A stretch of DNA of 60,434 nt from Bacteroidota bacterium (GTDB lineage Bacteria > Bacteroidota > Bacteroidia > B-17B0 > Aurantibacillaceae). A program made the position numbers and the translations under genes. This document shows, piece by piece, positions 33,001 through 41,534 of this stretch. Below the pieces are notes generated by a model, which was not told the DNA's origin, did not search any database, and saw only the letters and a list, made by a program, of their open reading frames with translations. Each line of letters starts with the position of its first letter. Within the stretch, counting starts at the first letter, position 1. Location of the stretch: the NCBI GenBank assembly GCA_016711805.1, contig JADJSH010000044.1:1-60434 (forward strand), given 5' to 3'.

Positions 33001-33057
33001 GATAAACACCTGTTAGGTTTTATAAGCATACAGCTATAAACCTAACAGGTGTTTATC
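33001..33057 (+). terminator. Long inverted repeat after the VWA gene, probable bidirectional terminator
   Basis: Perfect 20-bp arms (GATAAACACCTGTTAGGTTT at 33001-33020 and its complement at 33038-33057) flank a 17-base loop. It sits between convergent genes (VWA plus strand, tex minus strand), 15 bases after the VWA stop. There is no strong T run, so it may equally be a dispersed palindromic repeat used as a terminator. Confidence 0.6.
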
Positions 33058-33091
33058 ATTAGTACGCATAGGTACCAAAACTTTTTAAATC

Positions 33092-35350
33092 CTACTTCTT
33101 AAACTTTCCTTTTAAAGCAGCCAAAGCCGACATCATATCATTTGGGTCATAAGATGCAACTTCCTCATTTTTACTAGTCTGCTTACTGCCACTGCTAGAC
33201 TGCTTAACTGTTCCATCACCCTTCATAGATAAAGCAATACGTTTACGTTTTACATCGCACTCGGTAACATTTACCCACACTTGTTGTCCTACTTTTACAA
33301 TCATATTGGGATCATCCACAAAGGTATCGCTCAACTGAGAAATATGCACTAATCCATCTTGATGTACGCCTACATCTACAAAAGCACCAAAGTTGGTTAC
33401 GTTTGTGACGATGCCTGGCAAGCGCATGCCTTCTCTCAAATCTTCAATACTATGCACGTGTTCGTCGAAGCTAAATACTTCAAAGGATTTACGAGGATCA
33501 CGTCCTGGTTTTTCCAACTCACTCATAATATCTTTTAAGGTTGGTAAACCAATAGCATCCGTTACGTAAGACATTAAATTAATTTTCTTGCGTAAGTCTT
33601 TATCATTTATTAAATCGTCAATACTACAATTTAAATCGCTTGCCATTTTTTCTACAATATGATAAGCTTCTGGATGCACCGCACTTTTATCTAATGGATG
33701 AATGCCATCTCTAATGCGCAAGAAACCAGAACATTGTTCAAACACTTTATCGCCCATACGATTTACTTTTAATAAATCTTTACGCGATTTAAAGGCGCCA
33801 TGTTCATTACGGTAATCTACAATATTTTTTGCCAAGCCTTCGCCAATACCTGATACATAAGATAGCAATTGTTTAGAGGCTGTATTCAACTCCACTCCTA
33901 CTCCATTTACACAACTCATTACTACTGAATCTAATTTATTTTTTAAAGCTACTTGATCTACATCATGTTGATATTGACCAACACCAATAGATTTAGCATC
34001 TAACTTTACTAACTCCGCTAATGGATCAGCCAAACGACGACCAATAGAAACTGCGCCACGAACCGTTAAGTCATATTCCGGAAATTCTTCACGCGCTACA
34101 TCGGATGCAGAGTAAATAGAAGCTCCTGCTTCACTTACCATAATCACAGGAATTGTTTTCGGTAATATCTCAATGCTTCTTATAAATTGTTCGGTTTCAC
34201 GAGAAGCCGTTCCATTACCAATAGCAATGGCTTCTAATTCATGCTTAGCACATAATGCCATCACCACGTGTTGCGAATCCATCACACGGCGCTGTGGCTC
34301 GTGAGGATAAATAACGGTTTCTTCTAATAATTTACCTTGAGCATCTAAAGCAACTACTTTGCAACCTGTTCTAAATCCAGGGTCGATGGCTAAAATAGAT
34401 TTTTGCCCTAATGGCGATGCTAATAATAGTTCACGTAAATTATCTGCAAATACTTGAATGGCTTTTTCATCGGCTATTTGTTTAGTAAATAAACGCATCT
34501 CCGCTTCAATACTTGGTTGTAGCAAACGCTTGTAACCATCTTCAATAGCTAGAGAAATTTGTTCAGCACATTCATTACGCGTTTTAATGAATTGCTTTTT
34601 AATTTGTTCGTGCGCCAATTCATCATCAATGATAATATCCAAAATCAAAAAATCTTCTTTCTCTCCACGGCGCATGGCTAACATACGGTGGCTCGGACAA
34701 GACATTAAAGGTTCTTCCCATTCAAAATAATCTTCAAATTTTTGACCTTCTTCTTCTTTACCTCTGATGACTTTTGTTTTAATAATAGCCGACTTTTTAA
34801 ATAGTACACGCATGCCCTCGCGCACCACCGCATCTTCACTGATAATTTCAGCTATAATATCCCTCGCTCCTGCTAAAGCATCATCAGGATGTTCAACACC
34901 TAATTCTTTATTCACAAATTTTAAAGCCTCCGGAAATAACTCTATGGTTTCTTGCGCTAAAATTAATTGCGCTAAAGGCTCTAGTCCTTTTTCGCGAGCA
35001 GCCGTAGCTTTGGTACGGCGTTTTGGTTTGTATGGTAAATACAAATCTTCTAAGGTCGAAAGCGTTTCAGCTGCTAAAATTTTATCGGATAATTCTTCTG
35101 TTAATTTTCCTTGTCCTTCAATCGATTTTAAAATGGCTTCACGACGTTGTTCTAACTGACGTAAACGTTCAATCTCATTTTTAATAGTCATCACTTGCAC
35201 TTCATCCAAACTTCCAGTAACCTCCTTACGGTAACGAGAAATAAAGGGAACAGTAGCGCCTTCATCTAATAATTCAACAGTAGATTTAACTTGTTTTGCA
35301 TCAATCTTAAGTTCAGCGGCAATTTTAAAAAATAAAGAAGTATCAGTCAT
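33092..35350 (-). CDS. tex: Tex-family RNA-binding transcription accessory protein
   Basis: A complete 752-residue Tex protein: N-terminal helical domain (VPFISRYRKEVTGSLDEVQV), YqgF/RuvC-like nuclease-fold domain (ILAIDPGFRTGCKVVALDAQ), helix-hairpin-helix module (LSYVSGIGEGLAKNIVDYRN, LKVNRMGDKVFEQCSGFLRI), HHH-adjacent segment DKSAVHPEAYHIVEKMA, and a C-terminal S1 domain (LPGIVTNVTNFGAFVDVGVH). A low-complexity Ser/Lys tail ends ALAALKGKFKK. Tex binds RNA and RNA polymerase complexes and affects expression of stress and virulence genes in several bacteria. It is intact and convergent with the VWA gene. Confidence 0.95.
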   Translation of the reverse strand: MTDTSLFFKIAAELKIDAKQVKSTVELLDEGATVPFISRYRKEVTGSLDEVQVMTIKNEIERLRQLEQRREAILKSIEGQGKLTEELSDKILAAETLSTLEDLYLPYKPKRRTKATAAREKGLEPLAQLILAQETIELFPEALKFVNKELGVEHPDDALAGARDIIAEIISEDAVVREGMRVLFKKSAIIKTKVIRGKEEEGQKFEDYFEWEEPLMSCPSHRMLAMRRGEKEDFLILDIIIDDELAHEQIKKQFIKTRNECAEQISLAIEDGYKRLLQPSIEAEMRLFTKQIADEKAIQVFADNLRELLLASPLGQKSILAIDPGFRTGCKVVALDAQGKLLEETVIYPHEPQRRVMDSQHVVMALCAKHELEAIAIGNGTASRETEQFIRSIEILPKTIPVIMVSEAGASIYSASDVAREEFPEYDLTVRGAVSIGRRLADPLAELVKLDAKSIGVGQYQHDVDQVALKNKLDSVVMSCVNGVGVELNTASKQLLSYVSGIGEGLAKNIVDYRNEHGAFKSRKDLLKVNRMGDKVFEQCSGFLRIRDGIHPLDKSAVHPEAYHIVEKMASDLNCSIDDLINDKDLRKKINLMSYVTDAIGLPTLKDIMSELEKPGRDPRKSFEVFSFDEHVHSIEDLREGMRLPGIVTNVTNFGAFVDVGVHQDGLVHISQLSDTFVDDPNMIVKVGQQVWVNVTECDVKRKRIALSMKGDGTVKQSSSGSKQTSKNEEVASYDPNDMMSALAALKGKFKK

Positions 35351-35549
35351 TGTGTTTCTTATTTAATGTTTTATTGTTTCGTGTTTTCGGAAACAGTCTC
35401 TAACAAATATAATTCGATAAAAGGCTTAAAACACTAGCTTTTATTAACAGTTGAAAAACTAAAACCATGATTATCAGCTAATTTATAGACAAAAATCATA
35501 GTTCTTTAGTGCATAATTTTGTACATTTAATAAAACAAATTATAAACTT

Positions 35550-35951
35550 ATGGCAAAGACAATCACTCAAAAAATTGTGTTTAAAAATACAACCGCAAAA
35601 GTTCTGTACGATATGTATATGAATGAGAAAAAACATTCGGAGTTAACTGGTGGTCTTGCAAAAATTACATCAAAAATTGGAGCGTCTTATTCTGTTTACG
35701 ATGGGTATATTACTGGTAAGAATTTACATCTTGTAAAAGACCAAATGATTGTTCAAACTTGGAGAGGCTCAGATTGGAAAAAAACAGATAAAGACTCTAT
35801 ACTCGTTCTTAACTTTCATCAAAAAGGCGAAGATGCTGTTGTAAAGATGGCGCAGGTAAATATACCAACAAATCAAGTAGACGGTATTAAAAAAGGTTGG
35901 GATGATTATTACTGGGAACCTTGGAAAAAATATTTAGCTGATAAGAAATAG
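35550..35951 (+). CDS. SRPBCC/AHSA1-like lipid-binding-fold protein
   Basis: 133 residues with the START/Bet v1-like plan. A first strand (TITQKIVFKNTTAKVLYDMY) is followed by the helix MNEKKHSELTGGLAKITSKI, then GASYSVYDGYITGKNLHLVK, the Trp strand IVQTWRGSDWKKTDKDSILV, and the C-terminal long helix DGIKKGWDDYYWEPWKKYLA. This matches AHSA1-type proteins, whose eukaryotic relative activates Hsp90; bacterial members are mostly of unknown role. A TAATTTTG sequence at 35514-35521 is a possible -7 element 29 bases before the ATG. Intact. Confidence 0.85.
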   Translation: MAKTITQKIVFKNTTAKVLYDMYMNEKKHSELTGGLAKITSKIGASYSVYDGYITGKNLHLVKDQMIVQTWRGSDWKKTDKDSILVLNFHQKGEDAVVKMAQVNIPTNQVDGIKKGWDDYYWEPWKKYLADKK

Positions 35952-35952
35952 C

Positions 35953-36035
35953 TGTCAGTTCGAGCGTAGTCGAGAACCGAAGTAAAAGAACTAACATATA
36001 ATTAAGAACGCTTCTCGACTACGCTCGAAGTGACA
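35953..36035. repeat. Inverted pair of the TCTCGACTACGCTCGA intergenic repeat
   Basis: Arms at 35953-35977 and 36012-36035 are nearly exact complements (TGTCAGTTCGAGCGTAGTCG and its partner), separated by 34 AT-rich bases. The same pair, with another loop, occurs at 43612-43669, and a lone arm at 26791. It follows the SRPBCC gene directly and the 3' end of the SprT-like gene may run into it. Confidence 0.85.
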
Positions 36036-36156
36036 AAACAACAACAAATAACTATGCTTTTCGAAAACTTCAACTTCTGCCAATGGACTAAATAAATAAA
36101 CTGAGCCTGTACTAATTTCTTTGCAACGATAACGTTTACGAAGCTTCTCTCCTTTC

Positions 36157-36693
36157 TCAAAATACGAGAACCATTATATAAAAATGGGTACGATAAGGCA
36201 AATGCTCTAATAGAATTAAATGTCCGTTAGTTTCGTGCGTATCATATAATTTTAAAGTACGCATTAAAGTTGCATCGCTGCAACTAGCCGCTGCAGGGTT
36301 TTGCAAATATTTACGTAAGGCATACAATACATCTATTGGTAAATTATCTGTACTTAAAAAAGGTGTCATTAAAATTCTAAATGATTCTTTCCATTCTTGT
36401 CCGTGAGGCGCAACGGTATTACGATGTTTATTAAACGTATGTAAATGCGCAATCTCATGAACCAATGTAATAAAAAACGAATACTGATTTAAATTATGAT
36501 TAATCGTAATCGTATGATTTAATCCATCTCTGGGCGAGGTGTAATCTCCTAATTTTGTGCTACGCTCTTTCGTAATTTTTAATTTAAAATCAAATTCAAT
36601 AATCCAAATCGCAATTTGAGGCACAGCAAACTCAGGAATATATTTTCTTAATATTTCCGAATTACGATGTATTTGTTGCTCTCTTAATGACAT
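36157..36693 (-). CDS. SprT-like zinc metalloprotease-fold protein (3' end frameshifted)
   Basis: The zinc motif HEIAHLHTF with a downstream His (APHGQEWKESFRILM) is the SprT-like signature. The N-terminus (MSLREQQIHRNSEILRKYIP) and the strand NHTITINHNLNQYSFFITLV are also typical. The frame is lost at about 36172: with one base corrected the product would continue THFYINGSRILRKGERLRKR and YRCKEISTGSVYLFSPLAEV to near 36060, giving the usual 200-210 residues; a second correction near 36145 is needed. The exact stop is uncertain because the sequence then enters the intergenic inverted repeat. SprT-like proteins may act on protein-DNA crosslinks by analogy to Spartan; unproven for bacteria. Confidence 0.8.
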   Translation of the reverse strand: MSLREQQIHRNSEILRKYIPEFAVPQIAIWIIEFDFKLKITKERSTKLGDYTSPRDGLNHTITINHNLNQYSFFITLVHEIAHLHTFNKHRNTVAPHGQEWKESFRILMTPFLSTDNLPIDVLYALRKYLQNPAAASCSDATLMRTLKLYDTHETNGHLILLEHLPYRTHFYIMVLVF

Positions 36694-36769
36694 TTGAGAT
36701 TTAGGATATCGGATTTAGGAAGTGTATGATATTAACCAAAAAAATCATACTTCTAAAATCATAAATCTA

Positions 36770-37792
36770 TTAGGGTTTGTATTTTGATTTTGATAATATT
36801 TTCTGTGCGTCTTTCTCGTTCATTAAATCTTCAACAGTTATGTCGCTATTATGTTCCATATACGACTTAACAATTTGTTTACCTAGCCACATAGCAATAC
36901 GTGGCGGACACTCTTTGCTAATAGCTCTAGTAAACGGTCCGTCGCTTGTGAACTCCGACACCAATTTTAAATCATTATCGTATAATTTATTGTCCTTAGC
37001 AAAAAAGCCCCATAAGTTTTTTTCATACTCATTAATGTACTTCATTTGAGCAGTTGTATAACCCATTTTTATAGAGTCTTGTACATTTGGCAATAAGCCA
37101 TCACATATATAAAATATTTTACCGTAAAAAATCATGTGGTTTAATAAATTATTGACTGGGTCAGCATTATCAAATTCAGTAATTACCCAACCGCGAACGG
37201 CATCCGATAAAACGTGTTCTTTATTCATCGTACGAGTTCTGAAATTTGGTAACTGCATCATGCTATAAAAAGGATTTTTGCTACCTAAATACATATCTAA
37301 GCCAACACCTAAAGTAGAATCTACATAAACCACATTGTATTGAAACCCGCTCATAAAGGTCACAAACTGCTTAGGCGTTTTACGTTTCGGGAAAAACACT
37401 TTAAAGCGTTTTACAGCTTCCGTCATTTCATCTCCTATCAATTCAATATCATTGTCAGAGTATGTTTTATTTAAATCGCTGTAGGCAGTTTGAATATCTT
37501 TATTTGCAATAAAACGCAATAAAGTTTGAGAATATAATGAATCTATTTTTCCGCCGTTATTAACGATTGAAGATATATAACGCATATAAAATGTAGAGTA
37601 CTTTTTCTCAAATTCTCCCATTTTTAGCTGGCAATTTTCAGGTGTTAAAGAAAATACATCTTTATCTAATCGTTTAAAGACAATGGGATCCAAAGCAACT
37701 TTACTCGTGTCAACATCTAATGGATTGTGTTTACAGCTTGTTAAAAAATTAACAATTAAAAGGGTAGCAATGATTTTAAAATAGCTTTTCAT
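36770..37792 (-). CDS. gldB: Gliding motility lipoprotein GldB
   Basis: 340 residues with a lipoprotein signal (MKSYFKIIATLLIVNFLTSC, Cys at 20). The GldB family segments follow: KVALDPIVFKRLDKDVFSL, KYSTFYMRYISSIVN, DSTLGVGLDMYLGSKNPFY, and the C-terminal GPFTRAISKECPPRIAMWLG with KQIVKSYMEHN. GldB is required for gliding in Flavobacterium johnsoniae and is envelope-attached; its exact role in the gliding and type IX secretion machinery is not defined. The usual partner gldC is not seen beside it, but nadE, another common neighbour, lies two genes away. Intact. Confidence 0.9.
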   Translation of the reverse strand: MKSYFKIIATLLIVNFLTSCKHNPLDVDTSKVALDPIVFKRLDKDVFSLTPENCQLKMGEFEKKYSTFYMRYISSIVNNGGKIDSLYSQTLLRFIANKDIQTAYSDLNKTYSDNDIELIGDEMTEAVKRFKVFFPKRKTPKQFVTFMSGFQYNVVYVDSTLGVGLDMYLGSKNPFYSMMQLPNFRTRTMNKEHVLSDAVRGWVITEFDNADPVNNLLNHMIFYGKIFYICDGLLPNVQDSIKMGYTTAQMKYINEYEKNLWGFFAKDNKLYDNDLKLVSEFTSDGPFTRAISKECPPRIAMWLGKQIVKSYMEHNSDITVEDLMNEKDAQKILSKSKYKP

Positions 37793-37844
37793 ACCGAAAA
37801 TTATATTATTTTTACAGAAGTTAAATTATATAAAAAACATATAC

Positions 37845-38714
37845 ATGAAAAAGATTTTACTTTTAGTTTCTAGCACATTGTTGTTAGCTAATTCGTTTTT
37901 TGCGCAAGAAAGTGATGACGATAAAAAATTTAGATTAGGTTTAAAAGTAGCAGCTCAACCTACTTGGTTTTCATCTAAAGACAATAACACAACAAGATCA
38001 AGTACCGGTTTTGGATTTGGTTTTGGCTTAGCTATGGAATTTAGACTATCTAAAACAGCTTATTTTGTAACTGGAATTGGCGGAGATTTTGAAAGTGGTG
38101 GTATAAAATACAAATACGAACCTTTAGCGGTTACTCCTTATGCCGTGGGATATGTATTAAACGGGTCGAATGAAATCAAAGAATTAAAAGACGGAACAAC
38201 CGCTACAGATTTAGTGCAAGCTGGAGATGTACAGTATAATGGATTGTATGAAAGAAAAATCAAAACAACTCACGTTACCATTCCTTTAGCATTAAAAATG
38301 ATGACTAAAGAAATTGGTGGGTTTAAATATTTTGGTGTTTTTGGTGGAGAAATTGGCGTTCGTATTAAAGCAAGAGCTACTGACAAATATACAAGTAGTA
38401 CTGTTTATGGAGCTAACGTAAGTAACGGACCTGGAACCAACACAAACATTAATATCAATAAAGATGGTTCATTAATTCCAATTAGAGTTGGTATGAATGT
38501 CGGTTTAGGTGCTGAATACCGTTTAGCAGGTTCAACCTCTCTATTTTTAAGTATTAACTACTTCCGCTCATTTACTAATTTAATGAAAAAAGAATCTGAG
38601 TATATGGCTTATGATTCTAAATACTATCCTTCAGGAAATGACTACACGTTTTCTCATGTAAAACAAAACTTACTAATGAATGCTATCAGAATTAACATTG
38701 GTGTTTTATTCTAA
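37845..38714 (+). CDS. Outer-membrane beta-barrel (PorT-like) protein
   Basis: 289 residues with signal peptide MKKILLLVSSTLLLANSFFA and amphipathic strands spaced as in 8-strand barrels (GFGFGFGLAMEFRLSKTAYF, FKYFGVFGGEIGVRIKARAT, VGMNVGLGAEYRLAGSTSLF, ending NAIRINIGVLF with terminal aromatic). This matches the porin-like outer membrane protein family that includes PorT. PorT itself belongs to the type IX machinery, but many paralogues do not, so membership is uncertain. Divergent from gldB, intact, followed by a large palindrome. Confidence 0.8.
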   Translation: MKKILLLVSSTLLLANSFFAQESDDDKKFRLGLKVAAQPTWFSSKDNNTTRSSTGFGFGFGLAMEFRLSKTAYFVTGIGGDFESGGIKYKYEPLAVTPYAVGYVLNGSNEIKELKDGTTATDLVQAGDVQYNGLYERKIKTTHVTIPLALKMMTKEIGGFKYFGVFGGEIGVRIKARATDKYTSSTVYGANVSNGPGTNTNININKDGSLIPIRVGMNVGLGAEYRLAGSTSLFLSINYFRSFTNLMKKESEYMAYDSKYYPSGNDYTFSHVKQNLLMNAIRINIGVLF

Positions 38715-38732
38715 TTGCCTTTAAAATTTATT

Positions 38733-38774
38733 ATAAAAAATCCCATCCGCCAGCTGGCGGATGGGATTTTTTAT
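38733..38774. terminator. Perfect 42-base palindrome, probable terminator and dispersed repeat
   Basis: The sequence is perfectly self-complementary from 38733 to 38774 with core TCCGCCAGCTGGCGGA at 38746-38761, flanked by A6 and T6 runs. It lies 19 bases after the porin-like gene and 19 bases before nadE, so as RNA it would form a 20-bp hairpin ending in a U run. The same 16-base core occurs in the structured element at 27316-27331. Confidence 0.8.
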
Positions 38775-38793
38775 TTTTATATTTACCTTATAT

Positions 38794-39573
38794 ATGAAAC
38801 ACAACGACATCATACAACATATTGTTAATTGGCTAAAAACGTATTCTGAGAGTTCAAAAACAGAGGGTTTTGTAATTGGTATCTCAGGTGGCATTGACTC
38901 TGCTCTAACATCTACTTTGTGTGCTTTAACTGGTAAAAAAGTAATTTGCTTAAATATGCCCATTCGTCAACACAAAACAGAATACGACAGAGGAAACGAA
39001 CATATTGAATGGCTGAAGAAAAACTATCCAAATGTCAGCAGCGCCGAAGTAAACTTGACTTCCATTTTTGAAGAAATGGAAAACACCTACGATAAAAATA
39101 TTCAAGACTTTTTAACGATGGCAAATACCAGAGCCAGATTAAGAATGACAACACTATACGCTTATGCTGGTCACCATAAATTATTAGTAGCTGGAACTGG
39201 AAATAAAGTGGAGGATTTTGGAATTGGTTTTTATACTAAGTATGGCGATGGAGGCGTAGATGTGAGTCCCATAGCGGATTTAATGAAATCGGAAGTTTAT
39301 GCTTTAGCCGCAAAAGTTGGCGTGGTTAATTCTATTTTAAATGCACGGCCTACGGATGGATTATTTGCGGATGGAAGAACAGACGAAGATCAAATTGGTG
39401 CAACATACGACGAATTAGAATGGGCTATGTTATATATTGAGAACAAAGAAAGCTACGAATTAAACGAACGACAAAACGTAGCTATGCAAATTTACCAAAG
39501 CCGAAATAGAGCCAACAAACATAAAATGGATCCTATACCAGTGTGTTTAATACCAAAAGACTTTTTAAAATAG
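38794..39573 (+). CDS. nadE: NAD(+) synthase (ammonia-dependent)
   Basis: NadE makes NAD from deamido-NAD, ATP and ammonia in the last step of NAD synthesis. The protein has the N-type ATP pyrophosphatase loop SGGIDSALTS near residue 33, then NTRARLRMTTLYAYAGHHKL, LVAGTGNKVEDFGIGFYTKY and GDGGVDVSPIADLMKSEVY, and the C-terminal segment PTDGLFADGRTDEDQIGATY. There is no glutamine amidotransferase domain, so it relies on ammonia. The ATG at 38794 is preferred over the in-frame one at 38761, which lies inside the palindrome and gives a hydrophobic, unrelated leader. About 259 residues, intact. Confidence 0.95.
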   Translation: MKHNDIIQHIVNWLKTYSESSKTEGFVIGISGGIDSALTSTLCALTGKKVICLNMPIRQHKTEYDRGNEHIEWLKKNYPNVSSAEVNLTSIFEEMENTYDKNIQDFLTMANTRARLRMTTLYAYAGHHKLLVAGTGNKVEDFGIGFYTKYGDGGVDVSPIADLMKSEVYALAAKVGVVNSILNARPTDGLFADGRTDEDQIGATYDELEWAMLYIENKESYELNERQNVAMQIYQSRNRANKHKMDPIPVCLIPKDFLK

Positions 39574-39578
39574 TAGAG

Positions 39579-39938
39579 ATGGAAAAGAAATTGTGTTTAG
39601 AGTGCGGAGAAGCGTTTAACGGAAGAGTTGACAAAAAATTTTGTAGTGATTTATGTCGCAATTCTCACAACAATAAATTAAACAGTGACGGAACCAATTA
39701 CGTGCGTAACATTACTAATATTATTAGAAAAAACAGAAGAATTATGACAGAACTATTGACAGGAGAAACTGCAAAAGTATCTCAACAAAAGTTAATAGAT
39801 AAAGGCTTTAATTTTAATTACCACACTAATATTACGACAACCAAAGAAGGCAAAAATTATTTCTTTTGTTATGAATTTGGTTATTTGGCAATTGAAGGAA
39901 ATTACTTTTTGTTGGTGAAGAGGAAGGTTGATGCGTAA
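39579..39938 (+). CDS. Small protein with N-terminal four-Cys zinc-finger-like motif
   Basis: The ATG at 39579, five bases after nadE, gives MEKKLCLECGEAFNGRVDKK and FCSDLCRNSHNNK, a CxxC-x12-CxxxC treble-clef-like motif in the first 30 residues. It resembles recycled zinc-ribbon caps seen in small DNA- or RNA-binding proteins. The remainder (RNITNIIRKNRRIMTELL, YHTNITTTKEGKNYFFCYEF) is a helix plus a small beta part, and such proteins are common beside housekeeping genes in Bacteroidota. About 119 residues, intact. Function unknown; co-expression with nadE is likely. Confidence 0.75.
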   Translation: MEKKLCLECGEAFNGRVDKKFCSDLCRNSHNNKLNSDGTNYVRNITNIIRKNRRIMTELLTGETAKVSQQKLIDKGFNFNYHTNITTTKEGKNYFFCYEFGYLAIEGNYFLLVKRKVDA

Positions 39939-39949
39939 TCAAAAAAATG

Positions 39950-40067
39950 GAACGCTGATGACACAGATTTTGTAAGATTAATATGATTAAAAAATCATTG
40001 TATTAAAAAATAATCTTACTCATTAAAATCTTATTAAATCATAACCAATCCGCGTTATCTGCGTTTT
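39950..40067. repeat. Imperfect inverted repeat of the ACGCTGATGACACAGATT type
   Basis: The left arm at 39950-39980 (AACGCTGATGACACAGATTT and onward TGTAAGATT) is partly complementary to the right arm ending AATCCGCGTTATCTGCGTTT at 40067, with AATCTTA-type blocks inside. This sort of non-coding repeat is widely scattered in environmental bacteria as I remember it. It fills the space between two convergent genes. Confidence 0.6.
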
Positions 40068-40081
40068 ATAAAAAAGAAAAC

Positions 40082-40434
40082 TTAATCCTCAATCACAATT
40101 GAAACCTTATCTACCGGACCATTCATTGGGGGTAATAGTTTGGTTACTTTTACTTTTGTTTCAATCAATTTTGGAAACGCATGAATGATTTTATCATAAA
40201 TTCGTTTACCAACATGTTCAATTAATTTTGAGGGAATAGCCATCTCTGCTTTACAAATTTCAAACACGGTGCAGTAATCAATAGTTAAATTTAAATCATC
40301 TTTAACTGCCGCTTCGTTAAAATCATATACCATATAAACATCTACAATGTACTCCTCCTATTTTAGTTTCTTCAGGTAGGCAACCATGATATGCGTATAA
40401 TCTAATTCCCTTCTACGTTGATTTGATTCTTCAT
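40082..40434 (-). CDS. folB: Dihydroneopterin aldolase FolB (two frameshifts near the start)
   Basis: FolB splits dihydroneopterin to 6-hydroxymethyl-dihydropterin in folate synthesis. The intact 3' part carries the family helix and strand (TIDYCTVFEICKAEMAIP, KLIEHVGKRIYDKII, IETKVKVTKLLPPMNGPVDK, VSIVIED). Upstream, from an ATG at 40434, the family N-terminus QINVEGIRLYAYHGCLPEET with KIGGEYIVDVY can be rebuilt by correcting a base near 40405 (GGG before AATTAG) and another near 40350. The repaired product is about 117 residues, normal for FolB. As with topA, decay of this gene would be surprising. Confidence 0.85.
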
Positions 40435-40451
40435 AAATTCTATATTTATAA

Positions 40452-41483
40452 TTAAACTGTTATTTCTCCTCGTAAGTTTGTTTCCAATAATTGTTTTGAT
40501 TTAGCAAATGATACTTTTTTACCAAGTACGTACATTAATTTTGCAATAGCACTTTCAAAAGTAATATCAAAACCACTGACTACACCTATTTTCTTCAACT
40601 GACTGCTTGTTTCGTACATTCCTTGAATGACTTTGCCTTCGGCGCATTGAGTGACATTATAGATAATAACACCTTTATCAATAGCTGTTTTCAAAGCTTG
40701 AATAAACCATTCTTCTGTACTTGCATTTCCAGCTCCAAATGTTTCGATTATCACCGCTTTAATACCTGCTGTATTTAAAATTGATAAGGTGATTTTTTTA
40801 CTTAATCCCGGAAATAATTTCAATACTGCAATATCATTCTCTAATTGGGTATGAACTGACAATGCTTTTTTTGAAGGTTTTAATAAAGCTGTTTGGTTAT
40901 ATTGTATATTAACGCCTGCCTCTGCTAATGCGGGATAATTAGGAGATTTAAAGGCATCGAAATGTGCTGAATTATATTTATAAGTGCGATTTCCTCTATG
41001 TAATTTATATTCAAAATAAATACACACTTCAGTTACAATAGGTTTATTGTTTTTTTGAGCAGCTGCAATTTCAATAGCAGTAATTAAATTTTCTTTTCCA
41101 TCTGTTCTAATTATTCCAATTGGCAACTGAGAACCTGTTAAAATAACGGGCTTAGCCAAATTCTCTAACATAAAACTCAAAGCACTTGCAGTATATGACA
41201 TTGTATCAGAACCATGTAAGATTACAAAACCATCATACTTTGCATAATTGTCTTTAATAATCGTTGCTAATTCAATCCACACACGTGGATGCATGTTTGA
41301 AGAATCAATAGGATGTTTAAAAGAAATAGAAGATAATTCAATATCGAATTTTTCTAACTCAGGAATTTGTTTGGTTAAAGCTTTAAAATTAAAGGGCTTT
41401 AATTCGCCTGTTCGAACATCTTGCATCATACCTATAGTACCGCCTGTGTAGATGAGAAGAATAGAAGGTGTTGATTTTGCCAT
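40452..41483 (-). CDS. ansA: Type I L-asparaginase
   Basis: 343 residues. The first catalytic Thr motif is LLIYTGGTIGMMQD near residue 12, and the second is GFVILHGSDTMSYTASALSF. Family segments NLAKPVILTGSQLPIG and RTDGKENLITAIEIAA (Lys of the catalytic set nearby) follow, with a C-terminal domain carrying AVIIETFGAGNAS. No signal peptide, in line with the cytoplasmic type I enzyme that hydrolyses L-asparagine to aspartate and ammonia. Intact; located between the folB gene and the DUF3127 gene on the same strand. Confidence 0.93.
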   Translation of the reverse strand: MAKSTPSILLIYTGGTIGMMQDVRTGELKPFNFKALTKQIPELEKFDIELSSISFKHPIDSSNMHPRVWIELATIIKDNYAKYDGFVILHGSDTMSYTASALSFMLENLAKPVILTGSQLPIGIIRTDGKENLITAIEIAAAQKNNKPIVTEVCIYFEYKLHRGNRTYKYNSAHFDAFKSPNYPALAEAGVNIQYNQTALLKPSKKALSVHTQLENDIAVLKLFPGLSKKITLSILNTAGIKAVIIETFGAGNASTEEWFIQALKTAIDKGVIIYNVTQCAEGKVIQGMYETSSQLKKIGVVSGFDITFESAIAKLMYVLGKKVSFAKSKQLLETNLRGEITV

Positions 41484-41490
41484 AAAGTAA

Positions 41491-41517
41491 AAAGCCTAAG
41501 AATTTATCTTAGGCTTT
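41491..41517 (-). terminator. Terminator hairpin after the DUF3127 gene
   Basis: A perfect 10-bp stem AAAGCCTAAG / CTTAGGCTTT with a 7-base loop lies between the DUF3127 stop (minus strand) and the ansA start. Read on the minus strand it is followed by TTTACTTTATG, a weak T tract. It would end DUF3127 transcription before ansA. Confidence 0.75.
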
Positions 41518-41534
41518 AATTAGTCGTTAATTTA

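Noticed and set aside
34767..35159. 130-codon plus-strand frame inside tex
   Set aside because: Antisense to the conserved Tex N-terminal region; no promoter or homology.
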